From an uncultured Enterobacterales bacterium (GTDB lineage Bacteria > Pseudomonadota > Gammaproteobacteria > Enterobacterales > Enterobacteriaceae), in the NCBI GenBank assembly GCA_946478305.1, contig CAMLBO010000020.1, positions 1 through 54,798 on the forward strand: DNA of 54,798 nt, read 5' to 3'. A program made the translations under genes and the position numbers. Shown piece after piece: positions 9,186-17,744 of this stretch; within the stretch, counting starts at the first letter, position 1; each line of letters starts with the position of its first letter. A model generated the notes under the pieces. It made no database searches and was not told where the DNA came from. It saw only the letters and a list, made by a program, of their open reading frames with translations.

Positions 9186-11256
9186 TCTGGCGGCGCTGCT
9201 GCGCTTACCAAGTTTTAAAGACACACAGTGGCAGGTGCTGGCCGGACCGATCCTGATCCTGATTATTCTGTCGATGATGGTGCTGCCGTTACCGCCATTT
9301 ATTCTTGATCTGCTGTTTACCTTCAACATTGCGCTGTCGATCATGGTGCTGTTGGTGGCGATGTTCACCCAGCGGACTTTGGAGTTCGCCGCATTCCCGA
9401 CCATTCTGCTGTTTTCCACCTTGCTGCGATTGTCTCTTAACGTCGCATCTACCCGTATTATTCTTTTGGAAGGGCATACCGGCACGGCGGCCGCGGGGCG
9501 CGTAGTTGAAGCTTTCGGCCACTTCCTGGTCGGGGGTAACTTCGCCATCGGTATTGTGGTGTTTATCATTTTGGTGCTGATCAACTTTATGGTGATCACC
9601 AAGGGTGCCGGGCGTATCGCCGAAGTGGGGGCGCGTTTTGTCCTCGACGGCATGCCGGGCAAACAGATGGCTATCGATGCCGACCTCAATGCGGGCCTGA
9701 TTGGCGAGGACGAAGCCAAGCAGCGCCGCTCCGAAGTGACGCAGGAGGCAGACTTCTACGGCTCGATGGACGGTGCGAGTAAATTCGTGCGCGGTGATGC
9801 CATCGCCGGTCTGATGATCATGATCATCAACGTGGTCGGCGGTTTGCTGGTGGGTGTGCTGCAACACAATATGGATATTGGCCATGCGGCGGAGAGTTAC
9901 ACCCTGCTGACCATCGGTGATGGTCTGGTCGCGCAAATCCCGGCACTGGTCATCTCCACTGCAGCGGGTGTTATCGTGACCCGCGTCGGTACCAACGAAG
10001 ACGTCGGCGAGCAGATGGTGACCCAGCTGTTCCGCAATCCGCGCGTCATGATGCTGAGCGCCGGCGTACTGGGGCTGCTCGGCCTGGTGCCGGGCATGCC
10101 AAATTTCGTCTTTCTGTTGTTTACCGGTGGGCTGCTAGGCCTGGCCTGGTGGACCCGTGGTCAGCAGCAAAAACCGGCCGCGGCGAAAGAAGTGGTCCCG
10201 GTCAATACGGATAACAAACAGCTGGTTGAAGCCAGCTGGTCTGATGTTCAGCTGGAAGATTCGCTGGGAATGGAGGTCGGATACCGATTGATCCCGATGG
10301 TGGACTACGCCCAGAACGGCGAGCTGCTTGGGCGTATCCGCAGTATCCGTAAGAAATTCGCGCAGGAGATGGGCTATCTGCCGCCGGTTATTCATATCCG
10401 TGACAACCTTGAACTGCCGCCAGCCGGTTACCGCATTATGATGAAAGGCGTGGAAATCGGCACTGGTGAAGCGCATCCGGGCCGCTGGATGGCAATCAAC
10501 CCGGGTAATGCGATGGGTGAACTGCCGGGTGAAGCCACACAGGATCCGGCCTTCGGCCTGGCTGCCGTTTGGATTGAACCGGCATTGCGCGAACAGGCGC
10601 AGATTCAGGGCTATACCGTGGTCGAAGCCAGTACCGTGGTTGCCACCCATCTTAACCATTTGATCAGTCTGCATGCGCAGGAGCTGTTCGGCCGTCAGGA
10701 AACGCAGGAGCTGCTCGAACGTGTATCCAAAGAGCTGCCGAAACTGACCGAAGATTTCGTGCCGGGCGTGGTGACACTGACCACGCTGCATAAGGTCTTA
10801 CAGAACCTGCTGGCCGAGCGGGTATCAATCCGCGATATGCGTACCATTATTGAAACCCTGGCCGAACATGCGCCGAATCAGAATGACCCGAATGAACTGA
10901 CCTCGGTGGTACGTGTGGCACTGGGTCGTGCTATCACCCAACAGTGGTTCCCGGGTACCGGTGAAGTGCAGGTTATCGGCCTGGATACCGCGCTGGAACG
11001 TCTGTTGCTACAGGCGCTGCAGGGCGGGGGTGGCCTCGAGCCGGGCCTGGCTGAACGTCTGCTGACTCAGGCGCAGGCCGCATTACAGCGTCAGGAAATG
11101 AATGGTGCACCGCCGGTACTGCTGGTTAATCACGCCCTGCGTGCGCTGCTTTCCCGCTTCCTGCGCCGTTCGCTGCCACAGATTGCCGTCATGTCGAATC
11201 TGGAGATGAGCGATACCCGCCAGATCCGTATGACCGCGACTATTGGCGGTGAATAA
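9178..11256 (+). CDS. flhA: Flagellar export gate protein FlhA
   Basis: FlhA forms the nonameric gate of the flagellar type III secretion apparatus. At 692 residues it is the same length as E. coli FlhA. The first half has about eight membrane helices with the conserved FHIPEP-type segment (NFMVITKGAGRIAEVGARF). The second half is the soluble chaperone/substrate-docking domain. The frame is open further upstream, but the ATG at 9178 gives the family N-terminus (MGNLAALLRLPSF) and overlaps the flhB stop as ATGGGTAA, an 8-base coupling overlap. Confidence 0.97.
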   Translation: MGNLAALLRLPSFKDTQWQVLAGPILILIILSMMVLPLPPFILDLLFTFNIALSIMVLLVAMFTQRTLEFAAFPTILLFSTLLRLSLNVASTRIILLEGHTGTAAAGRVVEAFGHFLVGGNFAIGIVVFIILVLINFMVITKGAGRIAEVGARFVLDGMPGKQMAIDADLNAGLIGEDEAKQRRSEVTQEADFYGSMDGASKFVRGDAIAGLMIMIINVVGGLLVGVLQHNMDIGHAAESYTLLTIGDGLVAQIPALVISTAAGVIVTRVGTNEDVGEQMVTQLFRNPRVMMLSAGVLGLLGLVPGMPNFVFLLFTGGLLGLAWWTRGQQQKPAAAKEVVPVNTDNKQLVEASWSDVQLEDSLGMEVGYRLIPMVDYAQNGELLGRIRSIRKKFAQEMGYLPPVIHIRDNLELPPAGYRIMMKGVEIGTGEAHPGRWMAINPGNAMGELPGEATQDPAFGLAAVWIEPALREQAQIQGYTVVEASTVVATHLNHLISLHAQELFGRQETQELLERVSKELPKLTEDFVPGVVTLTTLHKVLQNLLAERVSIRDMRTIIETLAEHAPNQNDPNELTSVVRVALGRAITQQWFPGTGEVQVIGLDTALERLLLQALQGGGGLEPGLAERLLTQAQAALQRQEMNGAPPVLLVNHALRALLSRFLRRSLPQIAVMSNLEMSDTRQIRMTATIGGE

Positions 11257-11257
11257 C

Positions 11258-11677
11258 ATGAAATACTCTGGCATTCTCTTGTCTCTGCTGTGTTGCCCGG
11301 CGCTGGTCTTTGCAGCGTCAGGGTCCTGGTCGGACAGCCAGCCGGGCATGACGCTGCAAAACCGGGGCGTAGTGAGTTCAGCGGCGGCGCTTAATCCTCC
11401 TGCTAATGCGCCAGTCAGGCAAACACCTGCTGCAACCATTGAGTCAGTCAGCTGGAACTACCGTTTATACGGCCCACAGCCAGCAGGTTTACAGGTGAAA
11501 TTGTGCAATACCAATAACCGCTGCGCCCAGCTTGATGGCGCCAGCGGACAGACCCGCGCATTTTACGGCCAGTCGGCGCAGGCACCGTTCAGGTTGGTCT
11601 TTTTTGTGGAAGGAAAGGGCAGGCTGAACCCGCCGCTGCGCATCGTCAGCCAGCAGGTGATGGTGAATTATCGTTAA
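11258..11677 (+). CDS. flhE: Flagellar protein FlhE
   Basis: FlhE is a small periplasmic protein encoded last in flhBAE; in Salmonella and E. coli it is linked to proton leak control at the export gate. The product is 139 residues with a signal peptide (about 1-19, ending LVFAAS) and the family C-terminus ending VNYR. The upstream TTG extension is rejected because the ATG at 11258 follows the flhA stop by one base. Its stop codon overlaps the stop codon of the convergent desaturase gene, so no terminator fits between the two operons. Confidence 0.92.
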   Translation: MKYSGILLSLLCCPALVFAASGSWSDSQPGMTLQNRGVVSSAAALNPPANAPVRQTPAATIESVSWNYRLYGPQPAGLQVKLCNTNNRCAQLDGASGQTRAFYGQSAQAPFRLVFFVEGKGRLNPPLRIVSQQVMVNYR

Positions 11678-12810
11678 TCAGGACGTTGCTTTTGCGGCGT
11701 TTTTAACAGTCCGTCAGCCGGCTGACCCCGCCCCATAGCCCGCAGAAAGCGCTGCTGCGCCGCCAGAATATCTCCCAATGAAACACAGTGATAGGTCACG
11801 CCATGGCGCGGTGCGACGTCAGCAATAATGGCGGACAGCGCAGGATAATGACGATGATTCCAGTTAGGGAAAATATGGTGCGTCAGATGCCGGTTCAGTT
11901 CCCCCATCCAGTAGGATGCCTGACGCGGACGTGGCACCCAGTCGATGGTGGTAGCGAACACGTGGCGATAGCGACCATGTTTAAAGCGCCCGTCGATGGG
12001 TGCTTCATAAAAAGTACCCATCGCCCAATGTGACCCCAAAATCAGCACCACAAAAATCAGTGATGAGAGCATCTGGCTACCCAAATAGCACAGCAGCAGC
12101 GTCTCGGCGCCGACTCCCTGCTGGTGCAAAACGATATAAGGTACAACCAGGGCCAGCAGCAGATGAAGGGTTTTGGTGAGAAGAAAAATGAGCCAACCCG
12201 CTATACCGTGGTGGCGCATTTTGGGCTGCACTCGTGTCTTACCGGCACGGTCATACCAGTCGAAAAACCAGATGATACAGGGAAACGTCAGTGCGGCGAC
12301 AAAGGGCCAGTAGTATTGTTGGGCGCGCATAAAACCTTTTATGCGCTGAAACGGCGTCTGGCGCAGCACGCCGTTTTCCTCAATATCCAGATCAAAACCT
12401 TTCACATTGAGATGCGCGTGGTGGCACTCAACGTGGCGCACCCGCCAGCAATCTGGGTCCAGCCCCAGTGGAATACAAATCACCATGTTCAGGGCACGGT
12501 TCGCCCATTGTTGGCGAAAGAAAGCGTTGTGTGACGCGTCATGTACTGCATTGATTGCCAGCAGCATGGCGGTAAAAATAAAGCCAAAGTATCCGCAGGC
12601 AAAACCGGTAGTGCTTTCGGCCGTCAGGCTCAGCGTGTAAAACAACGCGCAGAGCGAGATCAGGAAGAGGAGTTTGCCAATCATCCAGCCATCGGCGAAG
12701 CGGTGATCGTGGTTAACGAGCAGATACTGGTTAGCAGCTTGTGTCAGATCGCGATGAAGGGCCAGATCCTCACGCTGTTGATAGGTTGGTGCGTTTATTT
12801 TGGCTGCCAT
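11674..12810 (-). CDS. Fatty acid (acyl) desaturase, last gene of the lipid operon
   Basis: This is a membrane-bound diiron desaturase of 378 residues. Its three histidine boxes are H90DASH94, H126VECHH131 and a late LTHHIFP..NHRHYP block, typical of front-end/acyl-lipid or linoleoyl-CoA desaturases. Four hydrophobic segments surround the boxes. It would insert a double bond into a fatty acyl chain using O2 and an external electron donor; no ferredoxin, cytochrome b5 or reductase is encoded nearby. It is a clear paralogue of the preceding gene, with boxes at identical residue numbers, and overlaps that gene by 16 bases. Its own stop overlaps the flhE stop on the opposite strand. Substrate and double-bond position are unknown. 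Confidence 0.9.
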   Translation of the reverse strand: MAAKINAPTYQQREDLALHRDLTQAANQYLLVNHDHRFADGWMIGKLLFLISLCALFYTLSLTAESTTGFACGYFGFIFTAMLLAINAVHDASHNAFFRQQWANRALNMVICIPLGLDPDCWRVRHVECHHAHLNVKGFDLDIEENGVLRQTPFQRIKGFMRAQQYYWPFVAALTFPCIIWFFDWYDRAGKTRVQPKMRHHGIAGWLIFLLTKTLHLLLALVVPYIVLHQQGVGAETLLLCYLGSQMLSSLIFVVLILGSHWAMGTFYEAPIDGRFKHGRYRHVFATTIDWVPRPRQASYWMGELNRHLTHHIFPNWNHRHYPALSAIIADVAPRHGVTYHCVSLGDILAAQQRFLRAMGRGQPADGLLKTPQKQRPD

Positions 12811-13928
12811 GGACTCTCCGAGTGACCGGTGCGCGGATCGTCACCGCGGCCCATAGCTTTAAGAAATTGCTGTTGTTCGCGCATAAGCTGGCGATAGCCG
12901 ATACAACGGTAATTCATACCATGCTGCCGGGCGACGCGTTCAATAATTTTCGCCAGGGCCGGGCAGTGGCGATGGTGCCAACCAGGGAAAAGGTGGTGTG
13001 TAAGATGTAGGTTAAGCATCCCAAACCACTGTTGCAGCCACAACGGAGAAGGCTGCCAGTCGCAGGCCGTGGCGAAATTATGTTTATACCAACCCTGCGG
13101 CATCCGTCCGTCGGTCGGGGCATCGTAAAACTCAGCCTGAGCCCAGTGGGTCCCTAGCAGCAAAAATACCACCATCAAAGAGGCAATCATCTGGCTGATA
13201 ACGTAACTGGCAATCACCACACCCGCGCCGATGTCATGCAGCTGTGCTGCCCAAAGCGGGATCACCAGAACCACCAGCAGATGTGCAATTTTGGCCGCCG
13301 TAAAGACCAACCAGCCCTGTTTCCCGGGCAGCGCCCCTTTTTGCGCCAGCGGCGTTTTCCCCAGTCTGTCTGACCAGTCAAATATCCAGGCAATATACGG
13401 CAGCGACAGAGCGGCAATCAGCGGCCAGTACAGATGCTGAAAGCGCATGTAAGAACGGTGTTGCTGATAAGGGCTCTGCCGGAAAAAACCGTTCTCCTCA
13501 GTATCGAGATCGTAATGCTCCACATTGGCGTAACGGTGATGAAACTCGACGTGGCGCAACCGCCAGTAGTCGGGGTCCACACCCAGTGGCAGCGTCACCA
13601 GACGGCCAATGATCCGGTTGGCGCGAGGGCTGCGTAAAAAAACGTTATGCGAAGCGTCGTGATTCACATTGACGTTCAGCAGCATTCCCATCATCACAAA
13701 CAGCAGATAGCCGCCGAAAAAGCCCCAACTGCTCTGCTGAGTAAGGCAGAGGATATATCCACCCAGGCATAACAGTGCCAGCATCAAGGCCTTGCACAGG
13801 TGGATCCTGTCGGCGAAGCGGTGATCGTGCTGCTGTTTAAGGTACGCCTGCGCTTCGCGGTTTAACTGACGATGAAATGCCTGTTCGCCGTCGGGCATAA
13901 ACAGCGGCATATCGGGTAATTTACTCAT
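12795..13928 (-). CDS. Fatty acid (acyl) desaturase, paralogue of its neighbour
   Basis: The 377-residue membrane diiron desaturase has histidine boxes H90DASH94, H126VEFHH131 and LTHHLFPGWHHRHCP. It aligns along its whole length with the adjacent desaturase (shared HDHRFAD, LG.DPD.WR.RHVE.HH, LDTEENG.RQ.P, FLKAMGRG blocks), so the pair arose by tandem duplication and diverged. The ATG at 13928 is chosen over an upstream in-frame start because it overlaps the stop of the preceding gene as ATGAGTAA, an 8-base overlap. The two enzymes may act in sequence on one acyl chain; that is inference. Confidence 0.9.
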   Translation of the reverse strand: MSKLPDMPLFMPDGEQAFHRQLNREAQAYLKQQHDHRFADRIHLCKALMLALLCLGGYILCLTQQSSWGFFGGYLLFVMMGMLLNVNVNHDASHNVFLRSPRANRIIGRLVTLPLGVDPDYWRLRHVEFHHRYANVEHYDLDTEENGFFRQSPYQQHRSYMRFQHLYWPLIAALSLPYIAWIFDWSDRLGKTPLAQKGALPGKQGWLVFTAAKIAHLLVVLVIPLWAAQLHDIGAGVVIASYVISQMIASLMVVFLLLGTHWAQAEFYDAPTDGRMPQGWYKHNFATACDWQPSPLWLQQWFGMLNLHLTHHLFPGWHHRHCPALAKIIERVARQHGMNYRCIGYRQLMREQQQFLKAMGRGDDPRTGHSESPWQPK

Positions 13929-15048
13929 GTCTGATAACCTGAGATAACTGACGGCGGCCAAGGCCACAGGCCAGAGTGACGGCATGCAGCGCAGTGAGCG
14001 GCATCAATACCACCCAGAACGTATCACGCCATTCCAACAACGCGATGAAAATCAACGGCAGGGCCAGCGTGATGGTCAGCCATAGCGTGACACCCCAGCG
14101 GCGTCCTTCAGAAATTCCGCCGAGCGCCAGAGTACCGGTCGCCAGCAGTGAAAACAGGCCGATTTGCGGCAGTCCAATGGCATCGTAACCGTAGCCAAAC
14201 CGGTAAACATATCCAATCACCAGTGAGAATAAGAGCATCGCACCAATAAACAAACTGGTGACCGAACAGTGAAACTGTGCGGTTTTCTGCCGCGCGCGGA
14301 AGGGCCATTTCAGGTAACGGAAGAAAGGCTGATTGCTGGCCCAGAACGGGTTTTCTGAGTGGCGCTCTTTACCTGCGCCAAAGCTGAAATCGCCTTCTGG
14401 CAGAGCTGGACAGAAAGTCCCGAACATTTTGTCCCAAAAAATAAAGCTGCCGCCGAAGTTTTTATCCGAGTAAACGCGGTCATTGACATGATGCACTCGG
14501 TGGTGTGACGGTGTCACAAATATTTTCTCAAGAAAACCTAACTTTGGGGTCAACGCATTATGATTGAAGAGCTGTAGGGTGTAATGCAGCAGCGATACTG
14601 CCACAAAAACGGATAAAGGCACGCCAACGACTGCCAGCAGCATAAAGAAAGGGATTGAGGTCAGCGAGGAGTACCAGGAATTGCGTACCCCGAGAGAGAG
14701 ATTAAAGTGCTCTCCCTGATGATGAACCACATGCACCGCCCAGAGTGCGCCCAACTGGTGATGCAAACGGTGTAACCAGTAAAAGCCGAAGTCCCAAGCC
14801 AGCAGGGCAAATAACCAAACCAGTGGTTCAGGCCAACTACTCAGCCCGTTAAAACTGAAATGCGCAGCGACCATGCCATAACAAAATATCTCCAGCCCGC
14901 GGAAAAGCCACAGCATGATATGGCCGGAGTTAAGGTTGAAAATCACATCCCGCCAGTTCACGGCTTCTCTGCGCACCCGCTGTAATATCAGGGCTTCACC
15001 CGTAACGACAACCAGCATAAAAATGATGGGAATGATCAAATCGATCAT
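13921..15048 (-). CDS. Sterol desaturase / fatty acid hydroxylase superfamily protein
   Basis: This is a diiron membrane oxygenase of 375 residues. The eight-histidine signature is complete: H93RLHH97, H106VVHH110 and H182HRVHH187, with several membrane segments before and after. The family includes sterol C5 desaturase, fatty acid 2-hydroxylase, carotenoid hydroxylase and alkylglycerol monooxygenase. Bacterial members are mostly uncharacterised, so oxidation of a lipid is as far as sequence goes. The ATG at 15048 overlaps the stop of the PAP2 gene (ATGA). The open frame extends further upstream inside that gene and is rejected. The C-terminal third adds about four extra hydrophobic helices. 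Confidence 0.88.
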   Translation of the reverse strand: MIDLIIPIIFMLVVVTGEALILQRVRREAVNWRDVIFNLNSGHIMLWLFRGLEIFCYGMVAAHFSFNGLSSWPEPLVWLFALLAWDFGFYWLHRLHHQLGALWAVHVVHHQGEHFNLSLGVRNSWYSSLTSIPFFMLLAVVGVPLSVFVAVSLLHYTLQLFNHNALTPKLGFLEKIFVTPSHHRVHHVNDRVYSDKNFGGSFIFWDKMFGTFCPALPEGDFSFGAGKERHSENPFWASNQPFFRYLKWPFRARQKTAQFHCSVTSLFIGAMLLFSLVIGYVYRFGYGYDAIGLPQIGLFSLLATGTLALGGISEGRRWGVTLWLTITLALPLIFIALLEWRDTFWVVLMPLTALHAVTLACGLGRRQLSQVIRHE

Positions 15049-15656
15049 GGGATCCTTCCTTGTGATGTCATTTGCGCGTGGCGCGCAGCACGCCGTAACA
15101 GCGCGCCGACGCAAAGTGCCAGGGCGGTGCCGCTCAGCAAATCAACAAATAGGTGGCGGCGCAGCTGTAAAATTGAAAAACCGATAGCCAGATACCACAG
15201 CAGAAAGCATAACGTTCTCAGCAGATGTGCCCGGCTGCTCATGGCCCATACGGCCAACGTGGTGAGTGCCATATGCAACGAAGGCAGGCAATTTTGGGCT
15301 GAATCTACGTGGATAAGCTGTGTCAGCATTCTGGCGCTCAGTGACGCATCTGGAGTAAACGTCGGGTAGAGCATGGTGGTCGGCCACAGCAGATAGACCG
15401 CGCCGGAAAAGAGTGCAGTGATCACCATGGCATTGCGCAGCCAGTGCAGCCGCCCTACCGGGCAGGTCAGATAGCCCAGCGGGATGACCAGGAAGAAGGA
15501 CAGATAGAGCCAGATACCCGCAGGGTTAAAGCTGACCATCTGGTCGATAAATGATGGCGAGAGCACGGTTCCCGGTCGCTGGAAGGCATCGGTGAGGTTG
15601 TAGACCACGCCGACCGCACCCCAGCCGGTCAACAGGCACCATAAACGGTCACGCAC
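15045..15656 (-). CDS. PAP2_3-type membrane phosphatase or phosphotransferase
   Basis: An integral membrane protein of 203 residues with the vanadium-haloperoxidase/PAP2 active-site pattern of the inositolphosphotransferase (Aur1/PAP2_3) branch. NCLPSLHMA (PSLH at 125-128) and RRHLFVD (H168 nucleophile candidate, D172) are both present, with five to six hydrophobic helices. It could remove phosphate from, or transfer a head group to, a lipid. The start is decided by overlap: GTG at 15656 overlaps the ligase stop and is preceded about 6-8 bases upstream by AAGGAGG, a full Shine-Dalgarno. Upstream in-frame ATGs lie within the ligase gene. It ends overlapping the next gene by 4 bases. Confidence 0.83.
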   Translation of the reverse strand: MRDRLWCLLTGWGAVGVVYNLTDAFQRPGTVLSPSFIDQMVSFNPAGIWLYLSFFLVIPLGYLTCPVGRLHWLRNAMVITALFSGAVYLLWPTTMLYPTFTPDASLSARMLTQLIHVDSAQNCLPSLHMALTTLAVWAMSSRAHLLRTLCFLLWYLAIGFSILQLRRHLFVDLLSGTALALCVGALLRRAARHAQMTSQGRIP

Positions 15657-16941
15657 TGACGGCCTCCTTATGGCGCAGAATCCGCCGCTTTTTATGCATA
15701 AAACTTTGCGCGATTTCACCGGCCTGTAAAGTCCATCGCAACCGTGCCACATCGACGCCCTGAACGGCAAAGTACTTTTCCAGCTGCGTTTTACAGTGCT
15801 CAAGTTCGGCGGGGCCAGCATCGCTGTGCAGGTGCAGTTCCTGCGCATTATGCTGAACCAGCCGGTAGTCGGCGGTCAACGGCAACGCATTCGCGATCAC
15901 GCGGTTGCAGGCGTCGGCAAACATCACTCTTTCTGGTTGTTCTGTCCCCGGCAAGACCAGCCAGTCATCACAGCGACCTTCAATACGCTCCAACGCCAGC
16001 GTCACCCGGCCACAGGAACAAGGCTGATTGCGTTTTACCAGAACATCATCCAGCCGGTAACGGACAATCGGTTGGGTATGGCGGGTAAAGTCAGTGATCA
16101 CCGGAACAAAGCGCTGTTCGTCGATCCATTCCGGCTCGACGTGAATAAACTCCTCGTTCAGATGCAAGACCCCTTGCTCACAGGTTGCAGCCAGAAAGCC
16201 TTCGGTTGCCTGATACACTTCGCCAACGTGATGAAAAACCTGCTCTAACAGCTGGCGGTCCTGAGGTGTCAGCACCTCGGCGACGGAGATCACCCGCCTT
16301 ACTGGCAAATTCAGTGACTGATTGAGCACCGCCAGCGCCAGTTGCCGCAAAACCTGCGCCGGTGCCACGATGATCGTCGGGGCGAACTGCTGCAACCTTA
16401 GGGTTTGCTGGTTGAAAGAGGAAAACAGATCGAAAAATTCCAGGCTCAGCCAGCGGTTATTGACGCTGTGATACAGAAGATTATCGGCACGCAAAAACAT
16501 GGCGACACGCTCTCCACGGCGAAAACCTCCGGGCAGCATTTTCGCCAGCATACCACCGGCCCACATCTGCTGTTCATGCGGACTGACCACAAACATGCCA
16601 CGCTGGCCGGACGTGCCGGATGACAACCCCACGCTGAAACCGTTGACCTGCGCAGTGAAGTCGCGATCCTGCTCTGCACGTTGTGCGCAGGTCAGTAACT
16701 CGTCTTTACGCAAACCGGCCGTGTTCATCTGATCAAAATGGGCCATCATCAGCGCCTTATTCATTACCGGCCACGCTTGATGTTGGGCAGGATTATAAGT
16801 GCGAAACCAGGGGCTGCGGGAAAGCGTCTGGCGGGTAAACTGCCGCAGTTTTTTTTGTTGCCAGCGAAGCAGGGCGTCACGGTCACGAAACCGTAAACGT
16901 CGGGTGCGCAGATAGTGCCAGAGGGTCGTCAGCGAAATCAT
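15649..16941 (-). CDS. AMP-forming ligase of the PaaK / coenzyme F390 synthetase-like family
   Basis: This family activates a carboxylate as an acyl-adenylate. The 430-residue protein shows a P-loop SSGTSGQRG (107-115), the A5-type motif YQATEG (243-248) and the A7-type YRLDD (295-299). A CSCG cluster (308-311), typical of PaaK/CoF-synthetase-like proteins, may bind zinc. It is shorter than fatty-acyl-AMP ligases and is not an OleC homologue by motif. The substrate is unknown; the likely candidate is the free acid made by the KASIII/SDR pair or released by the hydrolase. ATG 16941 overlaps the preceding stop by 4 bases (ATGA), and its own stop overlaps the PAP2 start by 8. Confidence 0.83.
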   Translation of the reverse strand: MISLTTLWHYLRTRRLRFRDRDALLRWQQKKLRQFTRQTLSRSPWFRTYNPAQHQAWPVMNKALMMAHFDQMNTAGLRKDELLTCAQRAEQDRDFTAQVNGFSVGLSSGTSGQRGMFVVSPHEQQMWAGGMLAKMLPGGFRRGERVAMFLRADNLLYHSVNNRWLSLEFFDLFSSFNQQTLRLQQFAPTIIVAPAQVLRQLALAVLNQSLNLPVRRVISVAEVLTPQDRQLLEQVFHHVGEVYQATEGFLAATCEQGVLHLNEEFIHVEPEWIDEQRFVPVITDFTRHTQPIVRYRLDDVLVKRNQPCSCGRVTLALERIEGRCDDWLVLPGTEQPERVMFADACNRVIANALPLTADYRLVQHNAQELHLHSDAGPAELEHCKTQLEKYFAVQGVDVARLRWTLQAGEIAQSFMHKKRRILRHKEAVSA

Positions 16942-17744
16942 AAATCGCCCTCGTGACACAGACGGATCTCCACTTTCCCGCCAAGAAATAATTGGTGCAA
17001 ACGCCCGAGTGTGCGGTAATAAGCCTGCACATCGTCCATCACCAGATGCGCCAGCCGCGACGGAGCGCGTTGTTGTTGATAACTCAGCGGAGACCAGGCG
17101 GCATCGCTGGCCAGTAATATCCAGCCCGATGGCGTTTGCACAAAGGCGCCGATATGCCCGGCCGCGTGACCCGGCAATGGCACCAGAATGATTTCCTGAT
17201 CACTACCAGGCAAGGCGAAACCCTGATCAAAAGGGGCCAGTTCTGCAGGCAGGGCGACCTGCTCAAAACGTTCCATGAACTGCACGCTATGCTCAAAATC
17301 GTCCGGGATCAGACCCGGCACGAACGCCCGCTTCAGTGCCGAAAAACCGCGCAGTGTGCGGCTGACTTCCCAACCCACTGCGCTGCAAATAGACGGCACG
17401 CCACGAAAATCCCGCAGACCGGCGATATGATCCCCATGGAAGTGGGAGATGATGAGCCCCTGAATATCCCTAAGCACAATGCCCTGACGGTCCAACTGGC
17501 GAAACAGGGCATCGCCTGAATTGAAGTGGACCGGCGTGGTTTGGCGGTACAGACGGAAAATACCCTGCGAGGTGTACTGCGCGAAGTGATCGGCATAACC
17601 CGTATCCCATAACCAGCGCTTGCCCTGAGCTTCAAGTAACCAGGCGCGGGCCGGAAATTTACACACCCGCCAGCCTGCGCCCTTCAGAGCCATGCAGCCG
17701 GGATGCAAACAATAACCCACCTCAAATGTCGTGATGTCAGCCAT
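16938..17744 (-). CDS. Metallo-beta-lactamase-fold hydrolase (lactonase-like)
   Basis: Cytoplasmic 268-residue MBL-fold enzyme with all dinuclear metal ligands visible: H101FHGDH106, H193 in PGHAAGH, D214 in ASDAAW and H264 in the C-terminal CHEGD. The layout resembles N-acyl-homoserine-lactone lactonases such as AiiA (HxHxDH, GHxxGH, SDA, late His). No secretion signal is seen. In this operon a hydrolase could open a lactone or release an acyl thioester; quorum-quenching is possible but not favoured, since no signalling gene is adjacent. It overlaps the preceding SDR by 8 bases (ATGGCTGA) and the ligase by 4. Confidence 0.85.
   Translation of the reverse strand: MADITTFEVGYCLHPGCMALKGAGWRVCKFPARAWLLEAQGKRWLWDTGYADHFAQYTSQGIFRLYRQTTPVHFNSGDALFRQLDRQGIVLRDIQGLIISHFHGDHIAGLRDFRGVPSICSAVGWEVSRTLRGFSALKRAFVPGLIPDDFEHSVQFMERFEQVALPAELAPFDQGFALPGSDQEIILVPLPGHAAGHIGAFVQTPSGWILLASDAAWSPLSYQQQRAPSRLAHLVMDDVQAYYRTLGRLHQLFLGGKVEIRLCHEGDL

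Noticed and set aside
15657-15848. Upstream extension of the PAP2 gene to 15848
   Set aside because: The extra segment lies inside the ligase gene, is not membrane-like and lacks a ribosome-binding site. GTG 15656 has AAGGAGG and an overlapping stop.
16938-17744. Quorum-quenching AHL lactonase as the main role of the MBL protein
   Set aside because: The metal ligands fit, but the gene is translationally coupled on both sides within a lipid operon and no signal synthase or receptor is nearby, so pathway hydrolase is more economical.
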